From: Tritrichomonas musculus
Taxonomy: Eukaryota; Parabasalia; Tritrichomonadida; Tritrichomonadidae
DNA: 64,000 nt
Assembly (NCBI GenBank): GCA_039105265.1
Contig: JAPFFF010000005.1
Coordinates: forward strand, 6,557,501 to 6,621,500
Direction of reading: 5' to 3'
Numbering within the stretch: the first letter of the stretch is position 1; each line of letters begins with the position of its first letter. Positions 48,120 to 58,864 of this stretch are shown here, in pieces. The position numbers and the translations under genes were made by a program. The notes beneath the pieces were generated by a model that saw only the letters and a program-made list of their open reading frames with translations, made no database searches and had not been told where the DNA came from.

Positions 48120-48783
48120 GTTCTATCGTTGATTTCTTTATATTGTTTAAATTTTTTGTTAGATTTCCTTCTTCATTTTTTTTTTTTTTAGTTTTTATAA
48201 TCAATTGATATTATTATTTAAAAATATAATAGCCTAAAAAATCAGATAGATCTTTTTATTTTTTGAAAAAATTCTATAACGTATTTTTTATTTTTTTGAT
48301 TTGAGAATGTTTATCGTATATTATCAACTTTTTATATGTGAGGATAAAATTCAATTTATTATATGTCAAAATCCCAAAATACTTTTTATGTTGGCAAAAA
48401 AGTAGCTTACCAATAGTTTTATTAAAATTAATAGATAACATGTTTTCAATTATTTTGAAAAATATATTTTATTTTCAATATTTCTTTTGAATATTTATCA
48501 TTGTTTTTTCATTCCATAAAATATTATAATTAATTAATTATAAATAAAAACTTAATTCATTTCATATACTTTTTATTTTTTTGACATAAAACATTTTTTT
48601 TATTCAAATTCAATTAAAAAATCATCATTACTTCATATTATTATTAATTAAATTCTATTTTAAATAAATGAATTAAATAATATGAAAATTATATTTTGAT
48701 TTTTTTCTACAGTTTTTTTTAGTCAACATGTCAACAATTTTTTCAATTAAATTTTAACAGGTAAAAATTTAAAGTGAATTTGG
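48120..48783. other. intergenic spacer
   Basis: About 660 bases of A+T-rich sequence between two plus-strand genes, with homopolymeric T tracts soon after the upstream stop. I see no gene or structured element. Confidence 0.45.
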
Positions 48784-50043
48784 ATGAGTGGGAAGAAAAT
48801 TAACCCATGGCAATGCCCACCCGATCCTTCTCAGTGCCGTCTCCTACACTTCGAGAACTTGCCTCCGAATTGCACATGGAATAATATATATCCATTTATC
48901 TCTTCTTTTCAGATTGAACATGAAACAATTTTTGGAACTCAAGCGCTTGTTCAATTTTCGAATCCTCAACAAGCTCAACGATTTTACGAATATTATCACA
49001 ATCAGCTTGTAATTTCCGGATATCCCGTCGCTATTACTTATTCACCATTAACACAATTAATATTAACGTCAGAATCTCCAACGAGAACAGCCCCTTCACG
49101 AGTTATTTGTATACAGGTTATGCGACTTCGAGTTTGTCTTGGTATTCAAGACATTTATGATGAATGTTCGTTATTTGGAATAGTTGAGAAAATTATTTGT
49201 TTTGAAAAAACTGGCAAATTTGCGTTAGTACAAATGAGTAGAGTTGATCAAGCTTCACTAGCTCTTTTAAACCTTTCAAATTCACCACGCCATCATCCGT
49301 CTTTCCAATTTCGAATTCAATATTCAAAAAATCAGGACATAGTTATAAAATTCAATAACTCAAAAAGTTTCGATTTTACAACACCAGATGCACAAATTCA
49401 ATTTGCAAGGCTTAGGGAGGCGGTTGCAGGTGAACGACCATTTTTCACTGTTGACGAATGCCCAGAAATTGATCCAATTTTTGATTTTTGGCGCCCTGTG
49501 CATTTTGATCCAACTTTTTTGCCTGTTCTTGGTATTGTAGGTTTTGATGAGAAATCCATATCTTGCGACTTTTTAAAAAATTTATTTTCTCAATATGGCA
49601 TTGTTAAAAGAATTAAAATATCAATTATACGCCGTAGAATAGCATTTATTATGTTTGCTAATAGTTTTTATGCTAGACTTGCTATGACATTTATGAATAA
49701 TTGCCCTATAGATGGGAAAAAACTTTCTATTGATTTTCCACTTCATCCGGATATAAATCAACAAGGCGATTTCAATGATCCATACTATAAAGATTATTCA
49801 AATGAAAATGATGAAGATTTTGATGTTGAAGACTACTCTTCTTTATCATTCCCCTCCAAATTTGTTAGAGTTAAGAGTGGAAATATTGAAAACATAATTT
49901 TACCAGATCTTGCGGTTTATGATCCAAGAAATAAAGTAATTCAATTTTTAAATATCGACGAAGCTTGTCGATTTATCGGATTAACAAATACAACAGTTTC
50001 AAATGGGCAAACAATTTTACTTTCATTTTATACGCCCGCCTAA
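48784..50043 (+). CDS. PTB / hnRNP-L-like RNA-binding protein
   Basis: The 419-residue product has at least three RRM-type domains: about 15-85 (CRLLHFENLPPNCTWNNIYP), about 105-190 (SRVICIQVMRLRVCLGIQDI followed by an FGIVEKIICFE strand), and about 255-330 (LGIVGFDEKSISCDFLKNLF then QYGIVKRIKIS). The C-terminal stretch (KVIQFLNIDEACRFIGL) may be a fourth, shortened RRM. Degenerate RNP motifs in several consecutive RRMs are typical of polypyrimidine-tract-binding and hnRNP-L proteins. In a genome with few introns, roles in 3'-end processing, translation or stability are more likely than splicing regulation. The start is MSGKKINPWQ, 3 bases after TGG. Confidence 0.7.
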   Translation: MSGKKINPWQCPPDPSQCRLLHFENLPPNCTWNNIYPFISSFQIEHETIFGTQALVQFSNPQQAQRFYEYYHNQLVISGYPVAITYSPLTQLILTSESPTRTAPSRVICIQVMRLRVCLGIQDIYDECSLFGIVEKIICFEKTGKFALVQMSRVDQASLALLNLSNSPRHHPSFQFRIQYSKNQDIVIKFNNSKSFDFTTPDAQIQFARLREAVAGERPFFTVDECPEIDPIFDFWRPVHFDPTFLPVLGIVGFDEKSISCDFLKNLFSQYGIVKRIKISIIRRRIAFIMFANSFYARLAMTFMNNCPIDGKKLSIDFPLHPDINQQGDFNDPYYKDYSNENDEDFDVEDYSSLSFPSKFVRVKSGNIENIILPDLAVYDPRNKVIQFLNIDEACRFIGLTNTTVSNGQTILLSFYTPA

Positions 50044-50862
50044 CTTTTCCTTTTTTTTTTGATATATCTTTCTTTATATTTTTTTTTTTCTATCTTTTCT
50101 CTATTTTTTCTTTCTTTTAAAACTTATTTGTGAAATGTTTTCATAAAATCTATCTCTCAACTATTTTTTTTTGTCTTTTTTTTGATATTTTTTACTGAAT
50201 TATTGATTTAATTAGACTTAACCAAAAAGAAAAATATAGCCATCCAAACAAAATGTGATTACTAAAGATATCAGTTAAACAAATATGAGAGTCTTTAAGA
50301 TCAAAATAAATCCACTTAATAAAAAGACGTTAAGAAAAAAAGGCTCTATTTTGGCTTTGTTTATGATATTTAATATTCTTACCATTTAAATATATTCTAT
50401 TATAAGTGTTTCATTTAAATATTCTTTTATGCACTATTTTGAAAATCTTTTAAATGAGATAATCCAATTTTTTTAGACAAAACAATTAATAAGAAATAGT
50501 AAAGAAAAAGTTGACAAATTGAATTCCCCAAAAAGGCGTTAAATATTAAATCCGTTTATTTTTATGAAAATTTTTAAACTCATCATTAAAAAGAATAAAA
50601 AAACATTATAAATTGTATTTGTATATATATCTCTAATTGATTGTGGTCAAACATGAAACTAAAATTCAAAAAAACGTCCTTTATTTATCTCTTTGAAACA
50701 AATCAAAAGAAAAAAAAAAGAAAAATGATATAAAGATTTAAATACGTTTATACTTCTTTCATATTATTTTGTGAATGCGGCCGTTTAAATCCAATTTTTG
50801 AATTGAAATATCAGTTTCGACCTTCAAAATAAAAAATAGTATTTAGATAATATTTATAAAAA
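50044..50862. other. intergenic spacer
   Basis: About 820 bases. T-rich runs follow the upstream stop. The rest is A+T-rich with one NotI-like G+C spot near 50775. No gene supported. Confidence 0.45.
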
Positions 50863-53800
50863 ATGTTTAACGATGACAATTCAAATCTGGATGGCTCATA
50901 TGAACAACCAGTAGATAATAAAACTCTTCCACCACCTCCAGATGAGCATCAGCTTTCGCAAATCCAAATAGCTTACAAATCATTTAATTCTCAAAATCAA
51001 ATACCAGATCTTGTAGAACAAGCCGGAGATAATAAAACACTTCAATGCATCGCTCGTGGTCTTACAACTCTTTTTTCTCAGCCTGGTATAGTCAGATACA
51101 GTGCTGAAGATCGCCGTGAACTTGATTACGCTATTCGCACATTTGTTTATCAACTTTGCCAACAATCAGTCGAAAAAGGTAAGAAATTAGTTGAAAAAAC
51201 TTTGAATGATGACGGTATTGATGCAAATATGGTTCTTCAATTAAAAGAGAGACTAGTCGAAACGGAAAAATTATATCATGACAGTGAAAAGCGAGCCAAC
51301 GAGGCTACCGAACAAAAAGATGAAGCTTTGGCACAGATCGAAAATTATAAAATTAGAGAAAGTCAATTTGTCAAACAAATTTATGAAAAGGAACGCAAAA
51401 TGAACGCATCACGCAGCGAATATGATACAAGCATTGCTCAAATTAGGGCAGAAATGGATCAATATGATGAAAGATGCAAAGATCTTCAAGAGAAGCTTAA
51501 ATTAAATGATATTTCAAGCAAGCGTTTAGAAGATCAACTTGAAAAGGCAAATGAAGAAATTGCAACTTTGAGCTCAGAACTTACACTCACAAAGAATAAG
51601 TTAGTATCCAAAAAAGAGAAATTAGGATATTCTAAAGAAAAATGTGACAAGTTGATGATTGAAAACAGACGCCTCGATTTCGATAATCAACAAATGGCAT
51701 CTGATCTAAACGATGTTAAAAGAAGACTCCGCGAAACAGAAACAACATTAGAAATGACAAACCAAGATCAATTAAACAAGCTTGACGAAGAAAATCAAAA
51801 ACTTAGAGATTCAATTTCTCATCTTTCCGAAATTTGCTCAACTCAATCCGAAGATTTAGCAGCAATCCAAACTCTCCAAGCAAACTCAACCGTCCTCCTC
51901 AGGCAACAACTCGAATTAATCGCTCAATATGATGCCGAATTAAGCATAATCTCACAAGAAAAGGAAGATCTTCAAGTTCAAAGCGAAGGAGATGCAAAGC
52001 TTATTTCTGCATTACAAGAACAGTTAAATAAGGCTAACGAAGATACATCAACCACCAACGTTGAAGTTACCTCTCATGATTTAGAAGAAATCAAAGAATT
52101 GCTTAGACCACGCTATGGTGAAGGAAATCCTGTTCAAACAGTAAGAGAATTACTTGAAGGAGCTACAAATGATGAATTGAAATCTCAAAATGTTAGACAA
52201 GCTGGCTTAATTGAAAATCTTTTACGCTTTATTGCGCGTATGGTAAATACCGGCGAATTAAAGCAACTTTTATCGCATGATTCACCAGAACAAAAATTAG
52301 CTGATGATGAATCGTTTAAAGATCAATTATTAATTGAAATTGCAAGATGCCGCCAATTTGCAAATCAAAGCAATGTAACTGACGTTGAAATGCCATCTCA
52401 AGAAGAAGCACAAAAAGTAATCAATACCTTGTCAGATTCTGACAGGCCTGAAGATCGGGAATTATTCAACATTCTCGCATCTCAAACATTAGCAACCGAT
52501 ACTCTTAGAAAACTCTATGAAAAATCCAACTTAGCTTACAATTCAGCCATCAATGAACTCAAGAAAGTTGATAAAATTGTTAATTATGAGGATGGACCAG
52601 CCGACAAACTTCCATCATTTATTGTTGAAAAACTTCTTTCGTTCAAAGCATTTTCTCTAAAATTAGCAAACGTTGTTGATGATGATTATGATCCTGAAGA
52701 CTTTGACTCTGTCCTTAAATATCTTTTCGAATTCGTTCAATTTTCAGCCAAACTTATTCAAGCGATAGAACAAAATATCAATTATCACGGCGAACTCAAA
52801 TATCTTCCAAGCGAAGCTGCAGAATATATAACAAATCTTCAACAACAAGCTGAAGAATACACTGCTAGAAATGTCGAAATTACATCAATGACTGAAGAAG
52901 AAAATACAAACAGCCCTCGTGAAAGCCCACGAGAAAGTGCCCGTGAAAGTGGCCGCGAAAGTGCACGTGAAAGTGCTCGTGAAAGCCCAAGAGAAACACG
53001 TGAAAATGAATATAATGGCCACTTCCAACAAGAGTTATTTAGATCACGAATTAAACTCAATGACCTTGAAAACACTGTTTTAGCCAAAGAAAAAGAAATC
53101 GAATCATTAAAGCAAGAAAATGAGAATTTGAAAGCAGAAAAAGTAGAATTACAAAAGAATGCAAATGAATGTTTACAACATTCAACTGAAGTTGAAGGTC
53201 AATATGCTAAATTGCTTGATAACTTCAATGATTCAGAAGAGAATCTCGAAAAAATCAGAAAAGAGAACGAAAATCTTCATAATATGATCAAGAAGAAGAG
53301 TGACGATTATGACCAAAGATTAACAAAACTTATTGAAAAAGAACGTGAGCAGCATCAATTAGATATTCAAAGAGGTGAAAACAGAATGAGGAAACGTGAA
53401 GATAAATTCAAAGCAGAACTTGAAGCCAAATCTGAGAAGATTTCCCAATTAAAGAAGAAGATGCGCGAAATTATAGATTCATACGAAAAAGCATTCAAGA
53501 AACAAAAGGAAACGACACAAGCAATTAGACAACAAAATGAGATATTATCAGCCAAACTCGAAAAGAATACAGGGCCATCAATTAATCCACGAGAAGTTGA
53601 ACGTTTAAAGGCAGAGGTGAAATCTCTCGATGCCGAAAAAACGCTTCTTAATACGAAATTGAAGCAAATGGCTGATAAGATTGAAGAAGTTCAAGCGATT
53701 CGTGATAATTATTGGATGGCACAAATGTCATTACAAGATGCAGAGAATAAGAATGCAGGAAATAGACATGAAGCTAATGATGAAAGTATTGAAGGAAATT

Positions 53801-54438
53801 ATGGAAACAATAATGATCATTATGATGCCTTCTTAGAACAGCTTGTTACAATATTAGAACCATATATGCCAACACAATATGAAATCTGTGAGGAATCAGT
53901 TTTCAATGCAATTTCGTCTTTAATTGATCGTTTAGAAGTAGCTGAAAATGACGAAGTTCCATATAATAATCTTAATGAGAATGAAGCTTCTAGACAAGTT
54001 TCATCCATTCTTAACACATCAACTCCAAATATGAACAATGTTACAAACAGAGAAACTGAGGCAGCTTATGCCAAGACTCTTGCTGCATTACAAGATTGGG
54101 ACAGATGGGGAAGAGATCTTTATATGAATGTGACAGATGGCGAAGTTCCTTGCCAATCTTGTAAAGAATTAAGATACGTGCTAGGCGAAATGATTCTTGC
54201 TTCTATCGGACATCGAAAATTAGTCTATAGACTTGACAGTTTACGCTCACAAAAGCGTCTCTTGTTGAAGATGTGCAACCTCCCACAACCAGTTGAAACT
54301 TATCCAACTTTCAGAATGTTGTTGATTGTAGCTATCGGTTCTTTAAGAATTTTGAGAAAGACTGGTCACTTCCCAGCTAATTATGTTCAACAGGTTCAAA
54401 CCCCGACTGCAAAGCCAACTACTGTATCTCTCTTTTGA
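50863..54438 (+). CDS. long coiled-coil protein with globular ends
   Basis: A 1191-residue protein. The N-terminal 100 residues are helical and likely globular (LQCIARGLTTLFSQPGIV...ELDYAIRTFVYQL). Coiled coil extends over residues about 125-400 and 720-970, separated by a helical middle region (480-680). A run of seven S-[PAG]-R-E tetrapeptides plus TRE (nt 52912-53001) sits between the middle region and the second coil. The C-terminal 130 residues are globular (ALQDWDRWGRDLYMNVTDGE; CQSCKELRYVLGEM; FRMLLIVAIGSLRILRK). Proteins like this are common in the trichomonad cytoskeleton (basal body, costa, axostyle). I do not recognise a named orthologue. Confidence 0.75.
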   Translation: MFNDDNSNLDGSYEQPVDNKTLPPPPDEHQLSQIQIAYKSFNSQNQIPDLVEQAGDNKTLQCIARGLTTLFSQPGIVRYSAEDRRELDYAIRTFVYQLCQQSVEKGKKLVEKTLNDDGIDANMVLQLKERLVETEKLYHDSEKRANEATEQKDEALAQIENYKIRESQFVKQIYEKERKMNASRSEYDTSIAQIRAEMDQYDERCKDLQEKLKLNDISSKRLEDQLEKANEEIATLSSELTLTKNKLVSKKEKLGYSKEKCDKLMIENRRLDFDNQQMASDLNDVKRRLRETETTLEMTNQDQLNKLDEENQKLRDSISHLSEICSTQSEDLAAIQTLQANSTVLLRQQLELIAQYDAELSIISQEKEDLQVQSEGDAKLISALQEQLNKANEDTSTTNVEVTSHDLEEIKELLRPRYGEGNPVQTVRELLEGATNDELKSQNVRQAGLIENLLRFIARMVNTGELKQLLSHDSPEQKLADDESFKDQLLIEIARCRQFANQSNVTDVEMPSQEEAQKVINTLSDSDRPEDRELFNILASQTLATDTLRKLYEKSNLAYNSAINELKKVDKIVNYEDGPADKLPSFIVEKLLSFKAFSLKLANVVDDDYDPEDFDSVLKYLFEFVQFSAKLIQAIEQNINYHGELKYLPSEAAEYITNLQQQAEEYTARNVEITSMTEEENTNSPRESPRESARESGRESARESARESPRETRENEYNGHFQQELFRSRIKLNDLENTVLAKEKEIESLKQENENLKAEKVELQKNANECLQHSTEVEGQYAKLLDNFNDSEENLEKIRKENENLHNMIKKKSDDYDQRLTKLIEKEREQHQLDIQRGENRMRKREDKFKAELEAKSEKISQLKKKMREIIDSYEKAFKKQKETTQAIRQQNEILSAKLEKNTGPSINPREVERLKAEVKSLDAEKTLLNTKLKQMADKIEEVQAIRDNYWMAQMSLQDAENKNAGNRHEANDESIEGNYGNNNDHYDAFLEQLVTILEPYMPTQYEICEESVFNAISSLIDRLEVAENDEVPYNNLNENEASRQVSSILNTSTPNMNNVTNRETEAAYAKTLAALQDWDRWGRDLYMNVTDGEVPCQSCKELRYVLGEMILASIGHRKLVYRLDSLRSQKRLLLKMCNLPQPVETYPTFRMLLIVAIGSLRILRKTGHFPANYVQQVQTPTAKPTTVSLF
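52912..53001 (+). repeat. 12-nt codon repeat (S-P/A/G-R-E)
   Basis: Seven tandem 12-base units encode SPRE/SARE/SGRE. Wobble positions differ between units, so it is not a fresh slippage product and the protein pattern is probably maintained. Alternating Ser, Arg and Glu could form a phosphorylatable helix or linker. Confidence 0.8.
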
Positions 54439-54601
54439 TTTAATTAATTTTGATTTAAACAATACTTAAAGTATTTTTATTATTATTGATTTTTAATTAT
54501 TTCACTTTTTTTTTAGATTCTACATTTTTCATTTATTTAAAGTTGCAAATATATCAAAAGAATGCCCGTGTTTGCAAAAAAAATAGTTTAAACACAATAT
54601 T

Positions 54602-55774
54602 TTACCAACGATTAAATACATCTTCAGCAAATGCATAAATATTTGAAAAATTAAGGATTCTACCATCGTCAAGCGTTGCATTTCCACTAAATTTACCGAA
54701 AACCTGATGTTGATCAGATTTTATGACTAAAAAGTTCACAAGAGATGATCGATCAACAACAGGAACAAAGTCCATATTTAATCTTCCATCATCAGATTTT
54801 ATTTTCCAATTCTTCATATACATTTTCACTCCATTTTCAACCGGTATGTCAAATATAACATTTCCTATTTTACTAACTACATTATTATATATAAGAACAT
54901 TCTCAGTAGCTGGCGAACGATCTGAAAATCCATAGCCAAGATTGAAAGCAAAGTCTCCTCCATCAACTTTTGCTGATAATGAGCCCCAATACCAACGATT
55001 TTGATATGTCCATTTTCCTCTACCCCAATCTAGAACAGCATATGTATCATCTTCATCTGAATTAATATTAATTGTTGTTTCATCTACTTTTACAGTTCCG
55101 TATGCTTTCATGCCTGTTACTTTTTCATTTAGATAAAAAGAACTTCGATCTTCTTTCCAAGATGTGGCAATATTCATTGATTCTAATGCATCTGGATGTT
55201 TCAAAGTAAGATTTGCCCATAAACCAACCCTCTCAGTGTTTCCGTTAATTTTTAAAGTTGGTGCAGAAACAATAATATATCTATTTTGTGATTGACGTTC
55301 AAAGTGAATTGAAAAATCTTTATTTGAGAATTTAACAACATTATCAATATTTGATTTTGATGATAAATTAACTCCTCCAAAAGTAAAGAATTGCATTGTG
55401 TCAATTTGAGATGTTGAACAATTTTCAAGATCAATATATGTTAAAGCAAATAAGCCACCATAATTTAAATCGGAAATTGTAGCTGCTACACCAAATTTGT
55501 ACTTTTGTGATACAACAAGATAGTAATCCCATTCTTTTGTTCTTAGCTTTGTGAAATCCTTGACTTTTGCTCGCTCATATTGCCAAAAGGGCCTTCTAGC
55601 CCAACCTTCTTTAATAATTTTACCATTATTATCAAGCAATGGTAATGGTTCAGTAATTTCGTTTTGCATTTGATTAGGATATAATGGTGGATAATCTTTA
55701 TTTTGATGATAAAAATATTGTTGAGCCCCAATTGCCAAAAGTAAACCAATAATAATGAGTGGTATGCATTTCAT
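54602..55774 (-). CDS. membrane-anchored DUF2804 protein
   Basis: The 390-residue product has an N-terminal hydrophobic helix (IPLIIIGLLLAIGAQQYF) that is a signal anchor or signal peptide. The rest follows the DUF2804 family from end to end: GWARRPFWQYERAKVKD early, EWDYYLV, then AVLDWGRGKWTYQNRWYWGS, FAFNLGYGFSDRSPATENVL, YMKNWKIKSDDGRLNMDF and PVVDR. DUF2804 is a beta-rich family of unknown biochemical role, related in style to lipocalin-like or hydroxyneurosporene-synthase-like folds, widespread in bacteria and found in scattered eukaryotes. Its patchy distribution makes lateral transfer plausible. It diverges from the MYST gene with only 42 bases between start codons. Confidence 0.88.
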   Translation of the reverse strand: MKCIPLIIIGLLLAIGAQQYFYHQNKDYPPLYPNQMQNEITEPLPLLDNNGKIIKEGWARRPFWQYERAKVKDFTKLRTKEWDYYLVVSQKYKFGVAATISDLNYGGLFALTYIDLENCSTSQIDTMQFFTFGGVNLSSKSNIDNVVKFSNKDFSIHFERQSQNRYIIVSAPTLKINGNTERVGLWANLTLKHPDALESMNIATSWKEDRSSFYLNEKVTGMKAYGTVKVDETTININSDEDDTYAVLDWGRGKWTYQNRWYWGSLSAKVDGGDFAFNLGYGFSDRSPATENVLIYNNVVSKIGNVIFDIPVENGVKMYMKNWKIKSDDGRLNMDFVPVVDRSSLVNFLVIKSDQHQVFGKFSGNATLDDGRILNFSNIYAFAEDVFNRW

Positions 55775-55816
55775 TTATATTAGACATGTGAGATAAAATG
55801 ATTGAAATTTTATTTG

Positions 55817-57100
55817 ATGGAAAAAAAATCAAATTGTTCAAAAAAAAATTCGAATTTCCAGAAAGGAGAAATCGTTAGTTGTTATAATAAAGTTCTCAAT
55901 GGCCAATTCAAAGGAAAAATTCTTGATTTTAAAAGTGAAAATTCTGTAATATATGCTTTCATTACTTTTATCGGTCAAGACTCACGTCTTGATGACTGGT
56001 ACCCGATAGACGAATTAGAAAATGTTTCAAATCAATCAAATTTTACAGAAAACAATAAAAATAAAGATAGTAACAAAGATTCAGATGATGATGATAACGT
56101 TTTTATTGAAGAATCTAAATCTGAAAGCCAAGATGAAGATGAAGATGAAATGACATATTCATCAGAACTTGATTTAGACCCAGACCCAGATCTGGATCCA
56201 GTTGATGATGAAGACGATACAAATATCGAATTTGAAAAAGTTCACAGAGAAATTACCAAAAAAAAAAATATAGAAAAAATAACGATTGGAAAACATACTA
56301 TGAGAACGTGGTATTATTCTCCATATCCATGCCCTTTTCATGATTGCCAACATTTATATATTTGTGAAAATTGCTTCCAATATTTTATGTCAAAAGAAGA
56401 TCTTAATGAGCATATGCGATCAACAAAAGAATTTCAGCCATATGGGCGAGAAATATATAGAAATGGTAATTTAAGTATTTTTGAGATGAAAGGAAATTGC
56501 CAAAAAATTCCATGTCAATGTTTATGCTTACTTGGAAAGCTTTTTCTTGATCATAAGACGCTCTATTATGACACAGAAGGATTTTCATTTTATGTTTTAT
56601 GCGAAATGGATAAAAATGGATATCACTCAATTGCTTATTCATCTCGTGAAGTTGATAGTGAAGCACAAAATGTTCTTTCTTGCATTGTTGTTTTCCCACC
56701 TTTTCAGAGCAAAGGTTACGGCCAATTATTAATTTCTTTAAGCTATGAAATTGCCCGAAGGAAAAAGGCTCCTGGAGGACCAGAAAAGCCATTAAGCGAA
56801 CTTGGGCTGAAAGCTTTTGAAACTTTTTGGAAAGAAAAAATAGTAGATGCTCTGAAACGCTATAAAAATATTTCTAACATAGAATTAATTGTTGATGTTA
56901 CTGGAATTTCTGAGGATGATATCAAAAAAGTGCTTGAGGAAAATGATTTTGCAAAATTAGTAATAGGAAAATCCAAAATTATTGTAAATAAAGAAAAACT
57001 AAAGAAGGCCGCTATAGAAATAAAAAAGAAAAAAAGGAAGAATGCGTTTGCTCCCAGAATGCTTTTGTGGACTCCTGATAATGATTCTTTTGCATTTTAA
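55817..57100 (+). CDS. MYST-family histone acetyltransferase (Esa1/TIP60-like)
   Basis: From the ATG at 55817 (an upstream TTG at 55802 is in frame) the product is 427 residues: a chromo-barrel at about 16-68 (GEIVSCYNKVLNGQFKGKIL), an acidic linker (80-140), the MYST zinc finger (about 165-205, YICENCFQYFMSKEDLNEH) and the catalytic domain to about 390. The autoacetylated lysine lies in FLDHKTLYYD (K247), the active-site cysteine in VLSCIVVFPP (C289), the acetyl-CoA loop is QSKGYG (297-302) and the general base is E311. The last zinc-finger cysteine seen in animal orthologues is Thr here. It likely acetylates histone H4 in a NuA4-type complex. Confidence 0.93.
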   Translation: MEKKSNCSKKNSNFQKGEIVSCYNKVLNGQFKGKILDFKSENSVIYAFITFIGQDSRLDDWYPIDELENVSNQSNFTENNKNKDSNKDSDDDDNVFIEESKSESQDEDEDEMTYSSELDLDPDPDLDPVDDEDDTNIEFEKVHREITKKKNIEKITIGKHTMRTWYYSPYPCPFHDCQHLYICENCFQYFMSKEDLNEHMRSTKEFQPYGREIYRNGNLSIFEMKGNCQKIPCQCLCLLGKLFLDHKTLYYDTEGFSFYVLCEMDKNGYHSIAYSSREVDSEAQNVLSCIVVFPPFQSKGYGQLLISLSYEIARRKKAPGGPEKPLSELGLKAFETFWKEKIVDALKRYKNISNIELIVDVTGISEDDIKKVLEENDFAKLVIGKSKIIVNKEKLKKAAIEIKKKKRKNAFAPRMLLWTPDNDSFAF

Positions 57101-57487
57101 TTTTTGATTCCTATATTTGTTATTATTATTGTTATTATTAAAAATTATTCTTATAAAAGTTATGGTCTACTCTTTTATTTTCATGAATAATAATGATCAT
57201 ATCATATCAAATATTTAGTAATTTTTGGTTCGTGAATAAGACTTTTTATAATTCAGACGATTTAAAATTGTAATTTTAATCATTAAAATAATTAAAAATA
57301 AGAATTAATTTGGATAAGATTATCTTTTAAGAATTTCACATCAACAAAATTTATTTTATGAAGTAACCAACTGAAAAAATTAAAATACTGTTTTATCCCA
57401 TAATTGCTTTCTAATACCAAATCTACTTTCAAAGAATACTAATGAAAATTTTCTTTCAAAATTATGTAATGTACGTTTAGCCAGATT
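57101..57487. other. intergenic spacer
   Basis: About 390 bases with an ATT-rich start after the MYST stop. Nothing else noted. Confidence 0.4.
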
Positions 57488-57492
57488 TCATA
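57488..57492 (+). promoter_or_regulatory. candidate initiator TCATA
   Basis: TCATA, a match to TCAYW, directly precedes the ATG at 57493. It would leave a leader of only about three bases, at the short end of what trichomonads use. Confidence 0.3.
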
Positions 57493-58671
57493 ATGAATTC
57501 ATCTTCTTCTTTCAGGAGCTCAATGCGAACAACACAGACTTCAAATATATCAAATACTCGTCCTAATATGAGTCGAAGTATAGCCAGTAATTCTAACATT
57601 CCATCTTCAAGAGATCCAGGAGGTCAAACTTCTGAATTCTCAGATATCAACGCACATATCGATAATGTTGAATTTACATTGACCAATTTAAACTCAGAAA
57701 TGAAACAAAAGAGTGCTTTATTTGAAACAGAAATGGGAAATATACAAAACCAGATTAAAATAGCAAAAGAGAATTATGAAAAAGAACTTGCCCAACAGAA
57801 AAAAGATCAGGAGTTGGAAATAGAAGAAATTAAAAGACAGCATGAAGAAGAAATTCAAGCTCTTGAAACTAATTTGAGAAAAGTGATGTCAAGAAAAACT
57901 GAATTTAGTTCATCTCGTTCTCAGGTTCAAAGAATTCAAAAAGAAAGTGAGCTAGCTGACTTAAGACATCAGCTTGAGCTTTTGAAAATTCAGCAAGAAG
58001 ATCATGTTTATCTTACATCAACAAATGTATCAAAAACTCAGGGAACCAATTTGCAACGTGAAACAGAACTTAATGCACAAATCGAAATGCTTGACGCTGA
58101 GATCAATGACATTACAGCAACTCGAAAAGAAGAAATGCTTCATTTTAAGATGAAGCTTGATGATACAAACCATTTATTCGAAAAGAGGAATCAAGAAGCA
58201 CAAGCAAAAATTGCACGATATCAAGCCGAAGCTGCCAGGAGACAAAAAGAATGCGATGATCATATTTTAGCTATAAGAAACCAATCAGAACTAGAACAAA
58301 CTCAGCTTAGAAATGAGCTTGAAACAACAAATGAAAAATTAAAAGGATTAAGACAACTCTTCGCTAAACTTCAGAATCAAGGAAACCAAGAAATACAAAC
58401 TGTCCAGCGTGATATTGATGAACTTAGGCATGCAATAGAAAAAGCTAAAGAGAGAGAAAAAACACAAATTGAGGAAACCAGGGAACAGATAGCCAAATTA
58501 AGAGGTGCTCAACATGATGCAATTGCAATCGAGCAGGAGATTCAATATCTCAAGCAAGAAATTGAAGATATGAGAAAAGAAAATCAAGAAATGAGAAAAG
58601 AGAAAAATCGTGTTGAATCTATTTCTTATACAACACGTATGTCGAAATTTAGGTCTTCTTCCATTCATTGA
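57493..58671 (+). CDS. coiled-coil protein, 392 aa
   Basis: The N-terminal 50 residues are Ser/Thr/Asn/Arg rich and disordered (SSSSFRSSMRTTQTSNIS). Residues about 55-375 are nearly continuous coiled coil (ELAQQKKDQELEIEEIKRQH; EIEDMRKENQEMRKEKNR), with one short break around residues 135-150. The short C-terminal tail is again Ser/Arg rich (MSKFRSSSIH). This head-rod-tail layout is common in structural proteins of the trichomonad flagellar root and pelta-axostyle system. No specific family is recognised. Confidence 0.65.
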   Translation: MNSSSSFRSSMRTTQTSNISNTRPNMSRSIASNSNIPSSRDPGGQTSEFSDINAHIDNVEFTLTNLNSEMKQKSALFETEMGNIQNQIKIAKENYEKELAQQKKDQELEIEEIKRQHEEEIQALETNLRKVMSRKTEFSSSRSQVQRIQKESELADLRHQLELLKIQQEDHVYLTSTNVSKTQGTNLQRETELNAQIEMLDAEINDITATRKEEMLHFKMKLDDTNHLFEKRNQEAQAKIARYQAEAARRQKECDDHILAIRNQSELEQTQLRNELETTNEKLKGLRQLFAKLQNQGNQEIQTVQRDIDELRHAIEKAKEREKTQIEETREQIAKLRGAQHDAIAIEQEIQYLKQEIEDMRKENQEMRKEKNRVESISYTTRMSKFRSSSIH

Positions 58672-58864
58672 ATTTGTCTTAATTTTTTAAATAAAATTTT
58701 ATGATTTTTTTTTAAACGTTCTTTTTTAAGACTTATGCTTATATAAACAAAAACCAGAATAATCATTTTCCAAACATAAAAATAAGAGGCTACCTGCCTC
58801 ATTCAAAAAAGAAATTCAATATTTGCTTTTTTCTAACATTTTTTTTAATATAAATATATAAAAT

